A DNA stretch of 64,000 bases, taken from the NCBI RefSeq assembly GCF_001742285.1, contig NZ_MIEK01000023.1, forward strand, positions 1 through 64,000, read 5' to 3'. The translations under genes were made by a program, and so were the position numbers. The number at the start of each line of letters is the position of its first letter. Within the stretch, counting starts at the first letter, position 1. Positions 23,293-31,630 of this stretch are shown one piece after another. The stretch comes from Enterococcus rivorum. Its GTDB lineage: Bacteria > Bacillota > Bacilli > Lactobacillales > Enterococcaceae. The notes beneath the pieces were generated by a model, which worked only from the letters and a program-made list of their open reading frames with translations, searched no databases and was not told the DNA's origin.

Positions 23293-23853
23293 CTAACCTA
23301 TTTTGAAATTTTTGAACGTCTCACTGATCTCTTCCTCACGAATACCAATATAGCGCTTTGTGATTTGTTGTGACGTGTGATTAAAGATTTCCATGAGTGT
23401 CGCAATGTCTTTCGTGTTACGATAGTAATGATAGCCAAACGTCTTGCGGACGGTGTGCGTACCAATGTCTTTACGATTTAAATTGTTGGCCACTTTTTGA
23501 TATAACTGATAAACCGTATTCACTTTAATCGGTTCATGATTGCCTTGACGACTTGGAAATAACCAGTCGTCAAGGTTTTTATTTTCGGTGTATTCCTGAA
23601 TTTCTTCCTGAAGGTTTTGCAAAAATAGAACCCTGGTCTTTCCAGTTTTCTTTTCCTTAATTTTTGGATTAACGGAAGCAGCAACGTCCGAAACTTTCAA
23701 ACTCACGAGATCAGACATTCGCAAACCTGTATTGATCCCAAGCTTAAATAAAAAAACGTCTCGATCAGAATTTTTAGATCGACGCAACCAAAAGAGGAAA
23801 TCTTGAATCTCGGTTTCAGTTCGTAGCGGCTCCACATTCTCTTTTTTTCTCAT
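23293..23853 (-). CDS. Short (FimB/FimE-size) tyrosine recombinase
   Basis: A 186-residue protein that consists almost only of the catalytic domain. Arg45 in TGLRMSDL, His133-x-x-Arg136 in THTVRKT, His159 in FNHTSQ and Tyr168 in TKRYIG are all present, so it may be active. It lacks the arm- and core-binding N-terminal domains of phage integrases. Recombinases this short include FimB/FimE-type inversion enzymes and plasmid or transposon resolvases. Two palindromes lie upstream (23924-23936 and 23968-23993) and could be its sites. It sits directly beside transposon relics, so it may be a leftover of the same element. Confidence 0.88.
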   Translation of the reverse strand: MRKKENVEPLRTETEIQDFLFWLRRSKNSDRDVFLFKLGINTGLRMSDLVSLKVSDVAASVNPKIKEKKTGKTRVLFLQNLQEEIQEYTENKNLDDWLFPSRQGNHEPIKVNTVYQLYQKVANNLNRKDIGTHTVRKTFGYHYYRNTKDIATLMEIFNHTSQQITKRYIGIREEEISETFKNFKIG

Positions 23854-23967
23854 AGTAAAAGCTCCAGTCTTTTATGTTTTTCAGTACATTATTTTATTTC
23901 TATTTTAACATAACTATGTACTCGTGACGAGTTGGAAAATAAACCCTTTATTTCATTAGGTTTCACA

Positions 23968-23993
23968 TACACGGTTTTAGTTAAAACCATGTA
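23968..23993. repeat. 26-bp palindrome upstream of the short recombinase
   Basis: TACACGGTTTTA, GT, TAAAACCATGTA: near-perfect inverted symmetry with one mismatched pair. A smaller palindrome, ACTCGTGACGAGT, lies at 23924-23936. Both are in the promoter-side region of the recombinase and could be recombination or operator sites. Confidence 0.5.
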
Positions 23994-24024
23994 CTAATAA
24001 TAATGATTTTTTTTGCTTGACGCT

Positions 24025-24071
24025 TGTCACTTTAAAGATAAATTGTACATGCTTCAATCGTTATTTTGCAC
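24025..24071 (+). repeat. Transposon end E1 (TGTCACTTT ... ATTTTGCAC)
   Basis: A 47-bp sequence starting TGTCACTTTAA and ending CGTTATTTTGCAC. Related copies lie in inverse orientation at 24428-24475 and 24912-24951. TGT-starting ends of this size fit TniA/TniB-type (Tn552/Tn5053-like) transposons. The end lies 46 bases beyond the stop of the TniB fragment. Confidence 0.6.
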
Positions 24072-24116
24072 TTTTAAACAAACGTCCGACTTATTTTTCC
24101 TAATTCGGATGTCTGT

Positions 24117-24401
24117 TTATTTTATTCCTATTACTAGACTGTCACGAGCGACTTGTACAACATTTGTCGTAATCACAGCTAAATTATTTATATTAAGAAT
24201 AGGTTCAATTCGAGAAAATAGGCATTGGATTAGTCTGAAATCCCCATTTGTTATCTTAATAATAGACGTAATGGCTTCATAATCCGAGAAATCTTGAATG
24301 ATGATTGAAAGGCTTAATTCTTCCCATTTATGTTCTAACATATAAACGATTACAGGTCGGCTAATACATAATTCTATTTGCTTAAAAACACGTGCAAGTC
24401 A
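24117..24401 (-). pseudogene. TniB/TnsC-like transposition ATPase, C-terminal fragment
   Basis: About 95 codons reading leftward, ending at 24117. The segment ITNGDFRLIQCLFSRIEPIL, then NLAVITTNVVQVARDSLVIG, matches the C-terminal lid region of AAA ATPases that partner DDE transposases in TniA/TniB-type elements. The Walker motifs and everything upstream are missing: an in-frame stop lies just before the homology starts at about 24401. It lies between two inverted TGTCAC ends, supporting the view that this is the relic of one transposon. The family call comes from the C-terminal motif only. Confidence 0.55.
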
Positions 24402-24427
24402 AATAAAGTTTATCTTGTCTATTAGTA

Positions 24428-24475
24428 GTGCAAAATAGCGATTAAAATATACGTAATTTATCTTTTAAAGTGACA
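24428..24475 (-). repeat. Transposon end E2, inverted relative to E1
   Basis: Its reverse complement begins TGTCACTTTAAAAGATAAAT and ends CGCTATTTTGCAC. It matches E1 (24025-24071) at most positions over 47-48 bp. Confidence 0.6.
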
Positions 24476-24531
24476 GTTTAAACCGCCAGTACCAGGCTGA
24501 ACGATAGATATATAAATTAAGGAGTGACAAA

Positions 24532-24834
24532 ATGAACCAATATGATAACTGTTAACAATTTGAACGCTTTACGACAAATAAAGATGAGGATTTCCAGGAT
24601 ACAAACAAACTAATCTATTATAGTGAAAAATTTGATGAATAAGGATTAATTATGCACGATGGTGGCCATTCATATATATTAATAGACCACTGCCCTTTTT
24701 GCGGAAAAATATTACCAGAATCTAAGAGAAATCAGTGGTTTAATGAATTAGAAGAATTAGGACTTGATGATCCTATGTCAGATATTAAAAATATTCCAGA
24801 AAAATATAAAATAGAGAAACGGTTACATGAATGA
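24532..24834 (+). pseudogene. DUF6980-type zinc-ribbon protein, two in-frame stops
   Basis: One frame runs from the ATG at 24532 to 24834 but is cut by TAA at 24553 and TAA at 24640. The end encodes MHDGGHSYILIDHCPFCGKILPE followed by RNQWFNELEELGLDDP and an IPEKYK end, which I recognise as the small DUF6980 family with its CPxCG motif. The second stop lies where relatives have Tyr (one base change from TAT). An internal ATG at 24652 leaves 60 codons but has no good ribosome site. Lying between transposon ends, it was probably passenger DNA. Confidence 0.65.
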
Positions 24835-24911
24835 AGGGAATAAGGGATGGCTAAAAAAATTCAAAGGTTACTTAATTAAAAATATCTATTTAACAAGATT
24901 TACTTTCTAGT

Positions 24912-24951
24912 GTGCAAAATAAAATTGTACCATTTAAATCAAAAAGTGACA
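24912..24951 (-). repeat. Transposon end E3
   Basis: Its reverse complement begins TGTCACTTTTTGATTTAAAT and ends TTTTATTTTGCAC. It has the same orientation as E2 but is more diverged, 40 bp long. The E1-E3 interval would contain the DUF6980 gene. Confidence 0.5.
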
Positions 24952-25169
24952 TGATGGCTAGAGAAAGTTAATTTTAAAACGCAATAATACATTAGACGTA
25001 TCACCTTGATAGCTATGTGTTGTGGCGTTTTTTATTATGAAGTAATCTACGTGAGTATGTGAAATCGAACCGTTAAATAGAAATGGAAGAGACTATAAAA
25101 TACTGGTTATAGAGTTGCACTGTAAGAGTCGAGCCCAATGTTGGACAATTAGTTTCACAAATTCTTGGG

Positions 25170-25184
25170 ATGAAAACGGATTCA
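25170..25184 (+). promoter_or_regulatory. cre site (CcpA operator)
   Basis: ATGAAAACGGATTCA matches the consensus WTGNAARCGNWWWCA at every position and overlaps the -35 of the regulator promoter. It predicts catabolite repression of the polyol locus. Confidence 0.7.
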
Positions 25185-25209
25185 CTTAACAACTTATCTT
25201 GGCTATACT
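25181..25209 (+). promoter_or_regulatory. Promoter of the PRD regulator gene
   Basis: TTCACT (25181-25186), a 17-base spacer, then TATACT (25204-25209), 25 bases before the ATG. The -35 overlaps the cre site. Confidence 0.55.
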
Positions 25210-25233
25210 GAACATAGAAAGGAAGGAAATGAC

Positions 25234-27318
25234 ATGCACATAGACGAACGTAGTAAAAAAATTCTATTCACTATACTTGCTCAACCAGAGTCCTCTAATA
25301 AAGATCTACAAGAGCAATATCGATTATCACGTCGTCAAATTGACTATAGTATAAAAAAAGTAAATCGTTGGTTGAGTGACTATAACTACCCCAAAATTTT
25401 GAGGTCAAGTCAAGGGAGATTTATTATTGATCCAAAATTGTACCAAGTATTTGAAGGAGAAAAGCCTAGAGAATTAAAAAAAGAAAGCTGGTATGTACCA
25501 TTTGAAAAAGAGCGTGCCTATTTATTAATTGTCATGTTGGCTACTCGCAATGTAGATTTCTCCTTAAATCTATTTGTGGACGAACTAGAAATTAGTAAGA
25601 ATACGGTACTAACAGATATGAAGTATGCACAAGAAGTTTTAGCCAAGTTTTTTGTCGAACTGAAATATTCAAGAATTCATGGGTATTATTTAGCAGGTGA
25701 TGAGTGGAGTATCCGTTCAAGCATGATTTTTGCGATTCAGGAAGTGATTTCAGAGTTTAATGGAGAACAAGAATTGCAGCATTTTATGCAAATTGAGCCG
25801 ACTAAGCTTGACGAACTTAGGGAAAAACTTCAAATGATTGAGTTAAAAACAGGGTCGATATTCATTGATAAACAAGTCAGTATCTTACCGTATATTTTTG
25901 AAAGTACGTTTCGTAGAATTCAGTTTGGGCATCGGTTGAATCAAAAATTTTTAATTGAGTATGATGCGATTTCAGATACAAAAGAGTTTGAAGCAACGAA
26001 TTTGTTGGTTTCTGAGACGGAAAGAATTCCCAAAGAAGACAAATTATATATCGCCTTGCATCTTTTAACCAGCAATGTTTTGTTAAAGGAAGGGACAGCG
26101 ATTGTCGAAGAGCCCAGATTTAGACATGCGTTGATTGATTTTCTGAACCTTTTTGAAGGAATTGCTTGTATTCAGTTAGTGGACAAAGAAACGTTATTAG
26201 AAAAGCTTTACAATCATTTTAAACCAGCCTACTATCGCATTAAATATGGATTAACGATTGATTACCGCATTTTGGAAAAAATAGACCACGATTTTGACTA
26301 TTTACATAGTTTTGTCAAAGAGTCGGTAGCACCATTAGAAAAATTGATTGGCAAAAAAATGCCAGATCATGAAAGCATTTTTTTCACACTATTGATTAGT
26401 GCTCATATTATTAAAGTAGCAGATATTGGGTTTAATCGGGTTAAAGCAATTGTGGTTTGTCCTAATGGGTTATCGATTTCTCGTTTGATGGAACAGGAGC
26501 TAAGGAATTTACTGCCTGAAGTCTCTTTTTATAAAGGAATGTCTGTTAGAGAATTTGAACGAACTACGTTGCCTTACGATTTAGTTTTTGCGCCCATTTT
26601 ATTAAAAACGGAAAAAAGCTTTTTCTTGGTGGATCAAATTATTACCGAAAAAAGTGGTCAAAAACTTCGTCAAAGAGTGATGAACCAAATCTTTAACATG
26701 GGTAATAATAACTTAAGTATGACGAAAATTCTCCGAATTATTGCTAAAAACAGCTCCATTCACAATGAAGAACAGTTAACGAAAGAACTAACACAGCTGT
26801 TGCTACAGCCTTTGTATGAGCAACGGAAAGAGCAACAGGAAGAGCGGAAAGAACAGAAAAAAACATTGGCGGACTTACTTACTGAAAAGTATATTCAGAC
26901 TGTTGAAAAAGTGGCTAACTGGCAAGATGGACTAGAGTTAGCTTGTCAGCCTTTGTTGGAAAATAAACTGATTGAGAAGAGCTACTTAGAAGAGCTAAAA
27001 AAACAGTACCAAAAACCTGCTAGGCACATTATTTTAAGAAATCGAGTGGCGATTCCTCACGCGGAGAGTCAATATGGTGTGAATCAACTGGGGATGAGCT
27101 TATTAGTAGTTAAAGAAGGAATTTCATTCGATCAAGGGGCGAAATTTCATTTAATTGTTGTTCTGGCATCTGTAGATAAGGTGGCTCATTTTAAGGCATT
27201 GCTTGAGCTGGTTGAGTTAGCTGGAACAGAGAAATTAGTGAAGCGCATGATTACTCAAGATGTGAATAGGCTACGGCAATCAATCACAGAGTTCTCGGAG
27301 AAAGCAATGCAAAAATAA
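25234..27318 (+). CDS. PRD-containing PTS transcriptional regulator (MtlR/LicR type)
   Basis: A 694-residue regulator. It has N-terminal DeoR/Mga-type helix-turn-helix domains (about 1-150), two PRD domains with conserved His (about 180-400, including IALHLLTS and LISAHIIKVA), an EIIB(Gat)-like domain starting AIVVCPNGLSISRLM with the Cys, and a C-terminal EIIA domain (about 545-690) with NRVAIPHAES carrying the phospho-His. PTS phosphoryl transfer sets its activity. It probably activates the galactitol-type PTS operon that starts 155 bases downstream. A cre-overlapped promoter lies upstream, so glucose should repress it. Confidence 0.92.
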   Translation: MHIDERSKKILFTILAQPESSNKDLQEQYRLSRRQIDYSIKKVNRWLSDYNYPKILRSSQGRFIIDPKLYQVFEGEKPRELKKESWYVPFEKERAYLLIVMLATRNVDFSLNLFVDELEISKNTVLTDMKYAQEVLAKFFVELKYSRIHGYYLAGDEWSIRSSMIFAIQEVISEFNGEQELQHFMQIEPTKLDELREKLQMIELKTGSIFIDKQVSILPYIFESTFRRIQFGHRLNQKFLIEYDAISDTKEFEATNLLVSETERIPKEDKLYIALHLLTSNVLLKEGTAIVEEPRFRHALIDFLNLFEGIACIQLVDKETLLEKLYNHFKPAYYRIKYGLTIDYRILEKIDHDFDYLHSFVKESVAPLEKLIGKKMPDHESIFFTLLISAHIIKVADIGFNRVKAIVVCPNGLSISRLMEQELRNLLPEVSFYKGMSVREFERTTLPYDLVFAPILLKTEKSFFLVDQIITEKSGQKLRQRVMNQIFNMGNNNLSMTKILRIIAKNSSIHNEEQLTKELTQLLLQPLYEQRKEQQEERKEQKKTLADLLTEKYIQTVEKVANWQDGLELACQPLLENKLIEKSYLEELKKQYQKPARHIILRNRVAIPHAESQYGVNQLGMSLLVVKEGISFDQGAKFHLIVVLASVDKVAHFKALLELVELAGTEKLVKRMITQDVNRLRQSITEFSEKAMQK

Positions 27319-27472
27319 AATTGATAGTAGGATGTGTCTGAAAACTATGGTGAAAGCTAAATTTTCAGAGAATTGTGTGGCAATCTAACAAGAACATAGG
27401 TTACATACGATTCACGAAAATATTCATTGCTGTATTTTTTAGATACATTCTAGGTGAGGATGAAGAAGATAA

Positions 27473-27958
27473 ATGAAAATGACTAGTTTGCTAAAAAAAG
27501 AAATGGTTTGGTTAGATGCCTGCTTTGAAAATCGATTAGAGGTGTTTGAAGCAGTTGGTATGCGGGCTCAGCATTTAAATTTAACAGAAGAGACTTTTTC
27601 TACCCAGTTAGAGTTACGGGAAAAAGAGTTTCCAACAGGATTAGCTTTAGCTGAATATGGGGTGGCAATTCCTCATACAGATGCAGTTTATGTAAAAGAA
27701 CCCTTTATTGGGATTTTAACATTAGAGAAACCGGTTATTTTTCAAGCGATGGATGATAACACCAAAGAAGTAGAGGTTCGCTTAGTTTTTGTTTTGGGAT
27801 TAGCCGAAGCGCACACTCAATTAGCTGTTTTGCAAGAACTAATGAAGATTATTCAAGATAAGGAGCGGATTAAAAAAATGCTGTCGACACAAACAATCGA
27901 AGAAATGTTGGCAACATTTCATCAAGAGGATTTGAGAGGAGGTGAATTCAATGACTAA
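27473..27958 (+). CDS. PTS EIIA component, galactitol/fructose type
   Basis: A 161-residue EIIA of the PTS_EIIA_2 family. His68 in YGVAIPHTD is the phosphorylation site. It takes phosphate from HPr and passes it to the EIIB encoded next. The end overlaps the EIIB gene by 8 bases, and a GGAGG ribosome site for EIIB lies inside it. The substrate is not decided by this subunit. The operon layout (EIIA, EIIB, EIIC, two dehydrogenases, isomerase, epimerases) points to a polyol. Confidence 0.9.
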   Translation: MKMTSLLKKEMVWLDACFENRLEVFEAVGMRAQHLNLTEETFSTQLELREKEFPTGLALAEYGVAIPHTDAVYVKEPFIGILTLEKPVIFQAMDDNTKEVEVRLVFVLGLAEAHTQLAVLQELMKIIQDKERIKKMLSTQTIEEMLATFHQEDLRGGEFND

Positions 27959-28229
27959 GAAAATTTTAGTGGCATGTGGTGCAGGAATTGCGACTTCAAC
28001 AGTGGTGATGGATCGGATTGAGCGTCTATTAAAAGAAAATCAGATTGATGCAGAAGCAAAACAAATAAAAATAGTCGAAGCAAGTAGTTTACAAGATGAG
28101 GCGGATTTAATTGTTTCAACGACAATCTTACCTACAAGCTACAAAATTCCTGCAATTGTTGCGATTTCTTATATTACGGGTGTTGGGATGGAAGAAACAG
28201 ACGCAGAAATATTAAGTTATTTAAGATAG
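27951..28229 (+). CDS. PTS EIIB component, galactitol type
   Basis: A 92-residue EIIB(Gat). The P-loop KILVACGAGIATSTVV near the N-terminus carries the phospho-Cys at residue 9. The start at 27951 has the GGAGG ribosome site at the right distance; an in-frame ATG three codons upstream lies too close to it. It phosphorylates the sugar alcohol as EIIC imports it. Confidence 0.92.
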   Translation: MTKKILVACGAGIATSTVVMDRIERLLKENQIDAEAKQIKIVEASSLQDEADLIVSTTILPTSYKIPAIVAISYITGVGMEETDAEILSYLR

Positions 28230-28239
28230 GAGGCTTCAC

Positions 28240-29511
28240 ATGGAGACGTTATTAGGTGTTGTTCAGTATATTTTAAATTTAGGACCGACAGTTATTTTGC
28301 CATTAGCTATTTTTACCATTGCAGTTGTTTTTCGTGTTCCGGTAGCAAAAGCACTGCGTTCGGCAATCACTGTAGGAATAGGCTTCGTTGGGGTTAACTT
28401 AGTCATTAGCTTGTTGTCAGATAATTTAGGGGTAGCAGCCCAAAAAATGGTAGAGCGATTTGGACTCAATCTAACAGTTGTTGATGCTGGTTGGCCGGCT
28501 GCCGCTGCGGCAGCGTGGGCTTCACCAGTGGCTGCTGTCCTGATTCCAATTTGTTTAATTGTCAATATCATTTTGATTTTCTTCAAATTTACTAAGACGT
28601 TGGATATCGATATTTGGAATTATTGGCATTTTATCGCAGCAGGAGCTGTTGGTTTTATTGTTACGGAAGGAAACTGGTTCTTTGCGATAGGGTGTGCCAT
28701 TGTCTTTGAAATGGTCGTGTTAAAAGTAGCGGATATGGCGGCTCCGATGGTGGAAGAGTTCTATGGCTTAAAAGGAGTCTCTTTGCCAACAGGATCTACA
28801 GTAGCTTATGGAGTAATTGGTGTGCCAATTGGTTGGGTCATTAGTAAAATTCCTGTGATTAAAGACATTGAAATTTCTCCTGAAACGATTCAAAAACGCT
28901 TTGGGATTTTCGGTGAACCGATGATGATGGGGTTAATCATTGGGATGGGCATGGGACTTTTAGCAGGATACGACATTGGAGATACATTTAAGCTAGGAAT
29001 TTCTTTAGGAGCAGTAATGCTTCTCATGCCTAGGATGGTTAAGATTTTGATGGAAGGGTTAATTCCCATTTCAGAAGCAGCCAGAGAATTTTTAAAAGAG
29101 CGTTATAAAGATCGTGAACTGTATTTAGGATTAGATGCGGCACTATCCATTGGACATCCAGCAAACATTTCGACTGGATTGATTTTAGTACCAATTACAT
29201 TACTTTTAGCAGTAATCATTCCGGGAAATAAAGTATTGCCTTTTGGTGATTTAGCAACCATTCCATTTTATGTTGCCTATATTGTCGCTTCAAGAAAAGG
29301 AAACATTCTACATTCGGTCATTACAGGGACAATTGTTATTGCGTTGGCATTATTGATGGCGACAGATTTTGCGCCCGTTCATACGCAAATGATGCAAGGA
29401 TTAGACCAGTTTTCAGATTTAGGACAATCGATTAGTTCGTTAGATACAGGTGGAAACTTCCTGAAATGGTTAGTTTTGAAAGCCTCTCAACTATTTCAAA
29501 GTGTATTTTAA
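28240..29511 (+). CDS. PTS EIIC component, galactitol type (membrane)
   Basis: A 423-residue integral membrane permease of the EIIC-Gat family with about ten hydrophobic helices (for example VILPLAIFTIAVVFRVP and GLILVPITLLLAVIIPG). It starts ten bases after EIIB with an AGGAGG ribosome site. It imports the polyol, which EIIB phosphorylates. The Listeria locus with the same order is, as I recall, linked to pentitol (D-arabitol/xylitol) use, so the GatC name should not be taken to mean galactitol. Confidence 0.92.
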   Translation: METLLGVVQYILNLGPTVILPLAIFTIAVVFRVPVAKALRSAITVGIGFVGVNLVISLLSDNLGVAAQKMVERFGLNLTVVDAGWPAAAAAAWASPVAAVLIPICLIVNIILIFFKFTKTLDIDIWNYWHFIAAGAVGFIVTEGNWFFAIGCAIVFEMVVLKVADMAAPMVEEFYGLKGVSLPTGSTVAYGVIGVPIGWVISKIPVIKDIEISPETIQKRFGIFGEPMMMGLIIGMGMGLLAGYDIGDTFKLGISLGAVMLLMPRMVKILMEGLIPISEAAREFLKERYKDRELYLGLDAALSIGHPANISTGLILVPITLLLAVIIPGNKVLPFGDLATIPFYVAYIVASRKGNILHSVITGTIVIALALLMATDFAPVHTQMMQGLDQFSDLGQSISSLDTGGNFLKWLVLKASQLFQSVF

Positions 29512-29536
29512 ATAACCGATAAGAAGGTGAGACTAT

Positions 29537-30649
29537 TTGAAAGCAGTTGTTTTAAATGAAGAACAAAAATTTGAATGTAAAGAAGTGACTGATAGAAAAT
29601 GTGCGTCCACTGATGTTCGAGTCGAGGTATATGCTGCAGGCATTTGCGGCTCAGATATTCACAAAATTCAAAGTGGCTGGCGGTACCCATTACCGGCTGT
29701 GATGGGGCACGAGTTTTCAGGTGTCGTTGTTGAAATTGGACAGGAAGTAACGAATGTAGCAGTCGGACAATCAGTGGTAGGGATTCCATTACTTCCGTGT
29801 CATCAATGTGAGTATTGTCAAAAAGGACAGTTTGGTATGTGCATTGACTATCAAATGATTGGAACGCATCATTACGGTGCTTTTGCAGAGAATGTCGTAT
29901 TGCCTGCTAAAAATGTATTGCCAATCGGGGAAATGGATTTTGAAGAAGCTGCGATGATTGAACCTTTAGCTGTTTCGCTTCATGGAGTCATGAATCTCAG
30001 GCCTCAAATAGGAGATGTGGCGGTTGTTTTTGGGGTTGGTACGATTGGATTGTTGACGATTCAATGTCTCTTTTTAGCAGGAGTGAAGGATATTATCGCT
30101 GTTGATATTAACGATGATAAGTTAGCAGAAGCAAAAGCGTTAGGCTGTCGTTATACAGTGAATTCTCTAGTGGAAAATTTGGAAGAACGAGTGTTTAATT
30201 ACACTGATGGAGTGGGGGCAGATCTTGCATTAGAATGTGCCGGCTCAAAAATAACTCAGGAGCAATGTCTGTTAGTGACTAGAAAACAAGGGAAGGTTGG
30301 CTATTTAGGCATCGCTTATTCAGATGTTTTACTGAAAGAACGAGCTTTTGAAAATATTTTTAGAAAAGAATTAACCTTGCAAGGTTTTTGGAATTCCTAT
30401 TCAGCACCATTCCCAGGAAAAGAGTGGACCAATGCCATTGATTTTATTAATCAAGGACGATTCAAGTTAAATTCGCTTATTTCACATCGGTATCCATTGC
30501 AGCAAGTGAAAGAGGCTTTTGAAATGATTTTAAGTCGCAAAGAAAGCTACAACAAAGTGATGATTTTGCCAAAGGAGGTCATTGCGAATGAAAGCTGTAG
30601 TGAAAACAGCAGCAGGTTACGACAAAATGCAGTTTCTGGAACGAACTGA
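29537..30649 (+). CDS. Zinc-dependent polyol-phosphate dehydrogenase (GatD-like)
   Basis: A 370-residue medium-chain dehydrogenase with catalytic zinc ligands Cys37 (GICGSD) and His58-Glu59 (GHEF), structural zinc Cys88, 91, 94 and 102, and a Rossmann fold (VVFGVGTIGLL). It would oxidise the imported polyol phosphate to a ketose phosphate with NAD+. The start is TTG at 29537 with AAGAAGGTG upstream. The usual family end is near KVMILP; here about 23 unrelated residues follow, overlapping the next gene by 62 bases. A lost stop codon is likely. Confidence 0.9.
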   Translation: MKAVVLNEEQKFECKEVTDRKCASTDVRVEVYAAGICGSDIHKIQSGWRYPLPAVMGHEFSGVVVEIGQEVTNVAVGQSVVGIPLLPCHQCEYCQKGQFGMCIDYQMIGTHHYGAFAENVVLPAKNVLPIGEMDFEEAAMIEPLAVSLHGVMNLRPQIGDVAVVFGVGTIGLLTIQCLFLAGVKDIIAVDINDDKLAEAKALGCRYTVNSLVENLEERVFNYTDGVGADLALECAGSKITQEQCLLVTRKQGKVGYLGIAYSDVLLKERAFENIFRKELTLQGFWNSYSAPFPGKEWTNAIDFINQGRFKLNSLISHRYPLQQVKEAFEMILSRKESYNKVMILPKEVIANESCSENSSRLRQNAVSGTN

Positions 30650-31619
30650 ACCTAAGGCTACAAAAGATTTCGTCAAAATTAAAGTTAAGTATACAGGGAT
30701 TTGTGGTTCTGATATCCATACCTTCAAAGGGGAGTACAAAAATCCAACAACGCCAGTTACTTTGGGACATGAATTTTCAGGGGAAGTAATTGAAGTAGGC
30801 GCAGATGTCACTAAATTTTCTATAGGTGATCGAGTAACGAGTGAAACCACTTTTACCACTTGTGGAGAATGTCAGTATTGTAAAAGTAAGGATTATAACT
30901 TATGTGGAAAGCGTAAAGGAATCGGAACCCAAATAGATGGAAGCATGAGTGAATATGTTTTATCTCGAGAAGAAAGCTGTCATTTGATTCCAGAAAATGT
31001 TTCTTATCAAGCTGCTGCTTTAACGGAACCTTTAGCGTGTTGTGTTCATGCCGTAATGGAAAAAACAGTTGTTTCTCCAAAGGATACTGTGCTGGTGGTC
31101 GGTCCAGGTCCAATCGGCCTGCTGACAGCCCAAGTAGCTAAAGCGCAAGGGGCGACCGTCTATTTAGCAGGAATTACGAAAGATCAAGAGCGTTTGCTTT
31201 TAGGAAAAGAATTAGGCGTAGATCGAGTAATCGATACGCAAAAAGAAGACTTAGAAGGGTTTATTTTAGCGGAAACAAATGGCTGTGGGGTAGATAAAAT
31301 TTTTGATTGTTCAGGCTCTGTTCAGGCGGTAAACCAGAGTTTAAAAATCCTTTGTAAAAAAGGTATTTTTGTTCAGGTTGGACTTTTCCCAGAGGCACTG
31401 ATTAAGCTAGATGCGGAATCGATTATCCAAAGAGAAATAAGTTATATTGGTTCCCGTTCTCAAAAGCCTAGTTCATGGCGGACTTCTCTTAGTCTATTAG
31501 CAGCAGAAAAAATTAATTGCGAGCGCCTAATAAGTAAAATTTATCCATTGAATGAGTGGCGTGAAGCTTTTGAAGCAGTGATGGCAGGAAATGAAATAAA
31601 GGTCTTAATTGAATCTTAG
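30588..31619 (+). CDS. Second zinc-dependent sorbitol/polyol dehydrogenase
   Basis: A 343-residue medium-chain dehydrogenase with catalytic ligands Cys39 (GICGSD) and His61-Glu62, structural Cys92, 95, 98 and 106, and the nucleotide-binding VVGPGPIGLL. It shares the family of the previous gene but is clearly diverged, so the two may act on different polyol phosphates or stereocentres. The start at 30588 follows AAAGGAGG by nine bases. Such dehydrogenase pairs also occur in the Listeria lmo2664-lmo2663 type locus. Confidence 0.9.
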   Translation: MKAVVKTAAGYDKMQFLERTEPKATKDFVKIKVKYTGICGSDIHTFKGEYKNPTTPVTLGHEFSGEVIEVGADVTKFSIGDRVTSETTFTTCGECQYCKSKDYNLCGKRKGIGTQIDGSMSEYVLSREESCHLIPENVSYQAAALTEPLACCVHAVMEKTVVSPKDTVLVVGPGPIGLLTAQVAKAQGATVYLAGITKDQERLLLGKELGVDRVIDTQKEDLEGFILAETNGCGVDKIFDCSGSVQAVNQSLKILCKKGIFVQVGLFPEALIKLDAESIIQREISYIGSRSQKPSSWRTSLSLLAAEKINCERLISKIYPLNEWREAFEAVMAGNEIKVLIES

Positions 31620-31630
31620 GAGGCAACAGG

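Larger units (their letters stand above)
23854..24531. other. Gap with palindromes, transposon ends and a TniB relic
   Basis: Holds two palindromes next to the short recombinase, two inverted transposon-end sequences (24025-24071 and 24428-24475) and the TniB fragment between them. No intact gene is seen. Confidence 0.6.
24835..25233. other. Gap with third transposon end, hairpin and PTS-regulator promoter
   Basis: Contains transposon end E3 (24912-24951), a long imperfect hairpin ending GGCGTTTTTT (about 24977-25034), and the cre site and promoter of the PRD regulator (25170-25209). No gene is seen. Confidence 0.6.

Noticed and set aside
24652-24834. A complete 60-residue zinc-ribbon gene
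   Set aside because: The same frame continues upstream with family sequence broken by two TAA codons, and the internal ATG has no ribosome site. It is better called a pseudogene.
27338-27368. Antiterminator target between the PRD regulator and EIIA genes
   Set aside because: CTGAAAA and TTTTCAG form only a weak stem with a 17-base loop and no T-run. The regulator type is a DNA-binding activator, not an RNA antiterminator.
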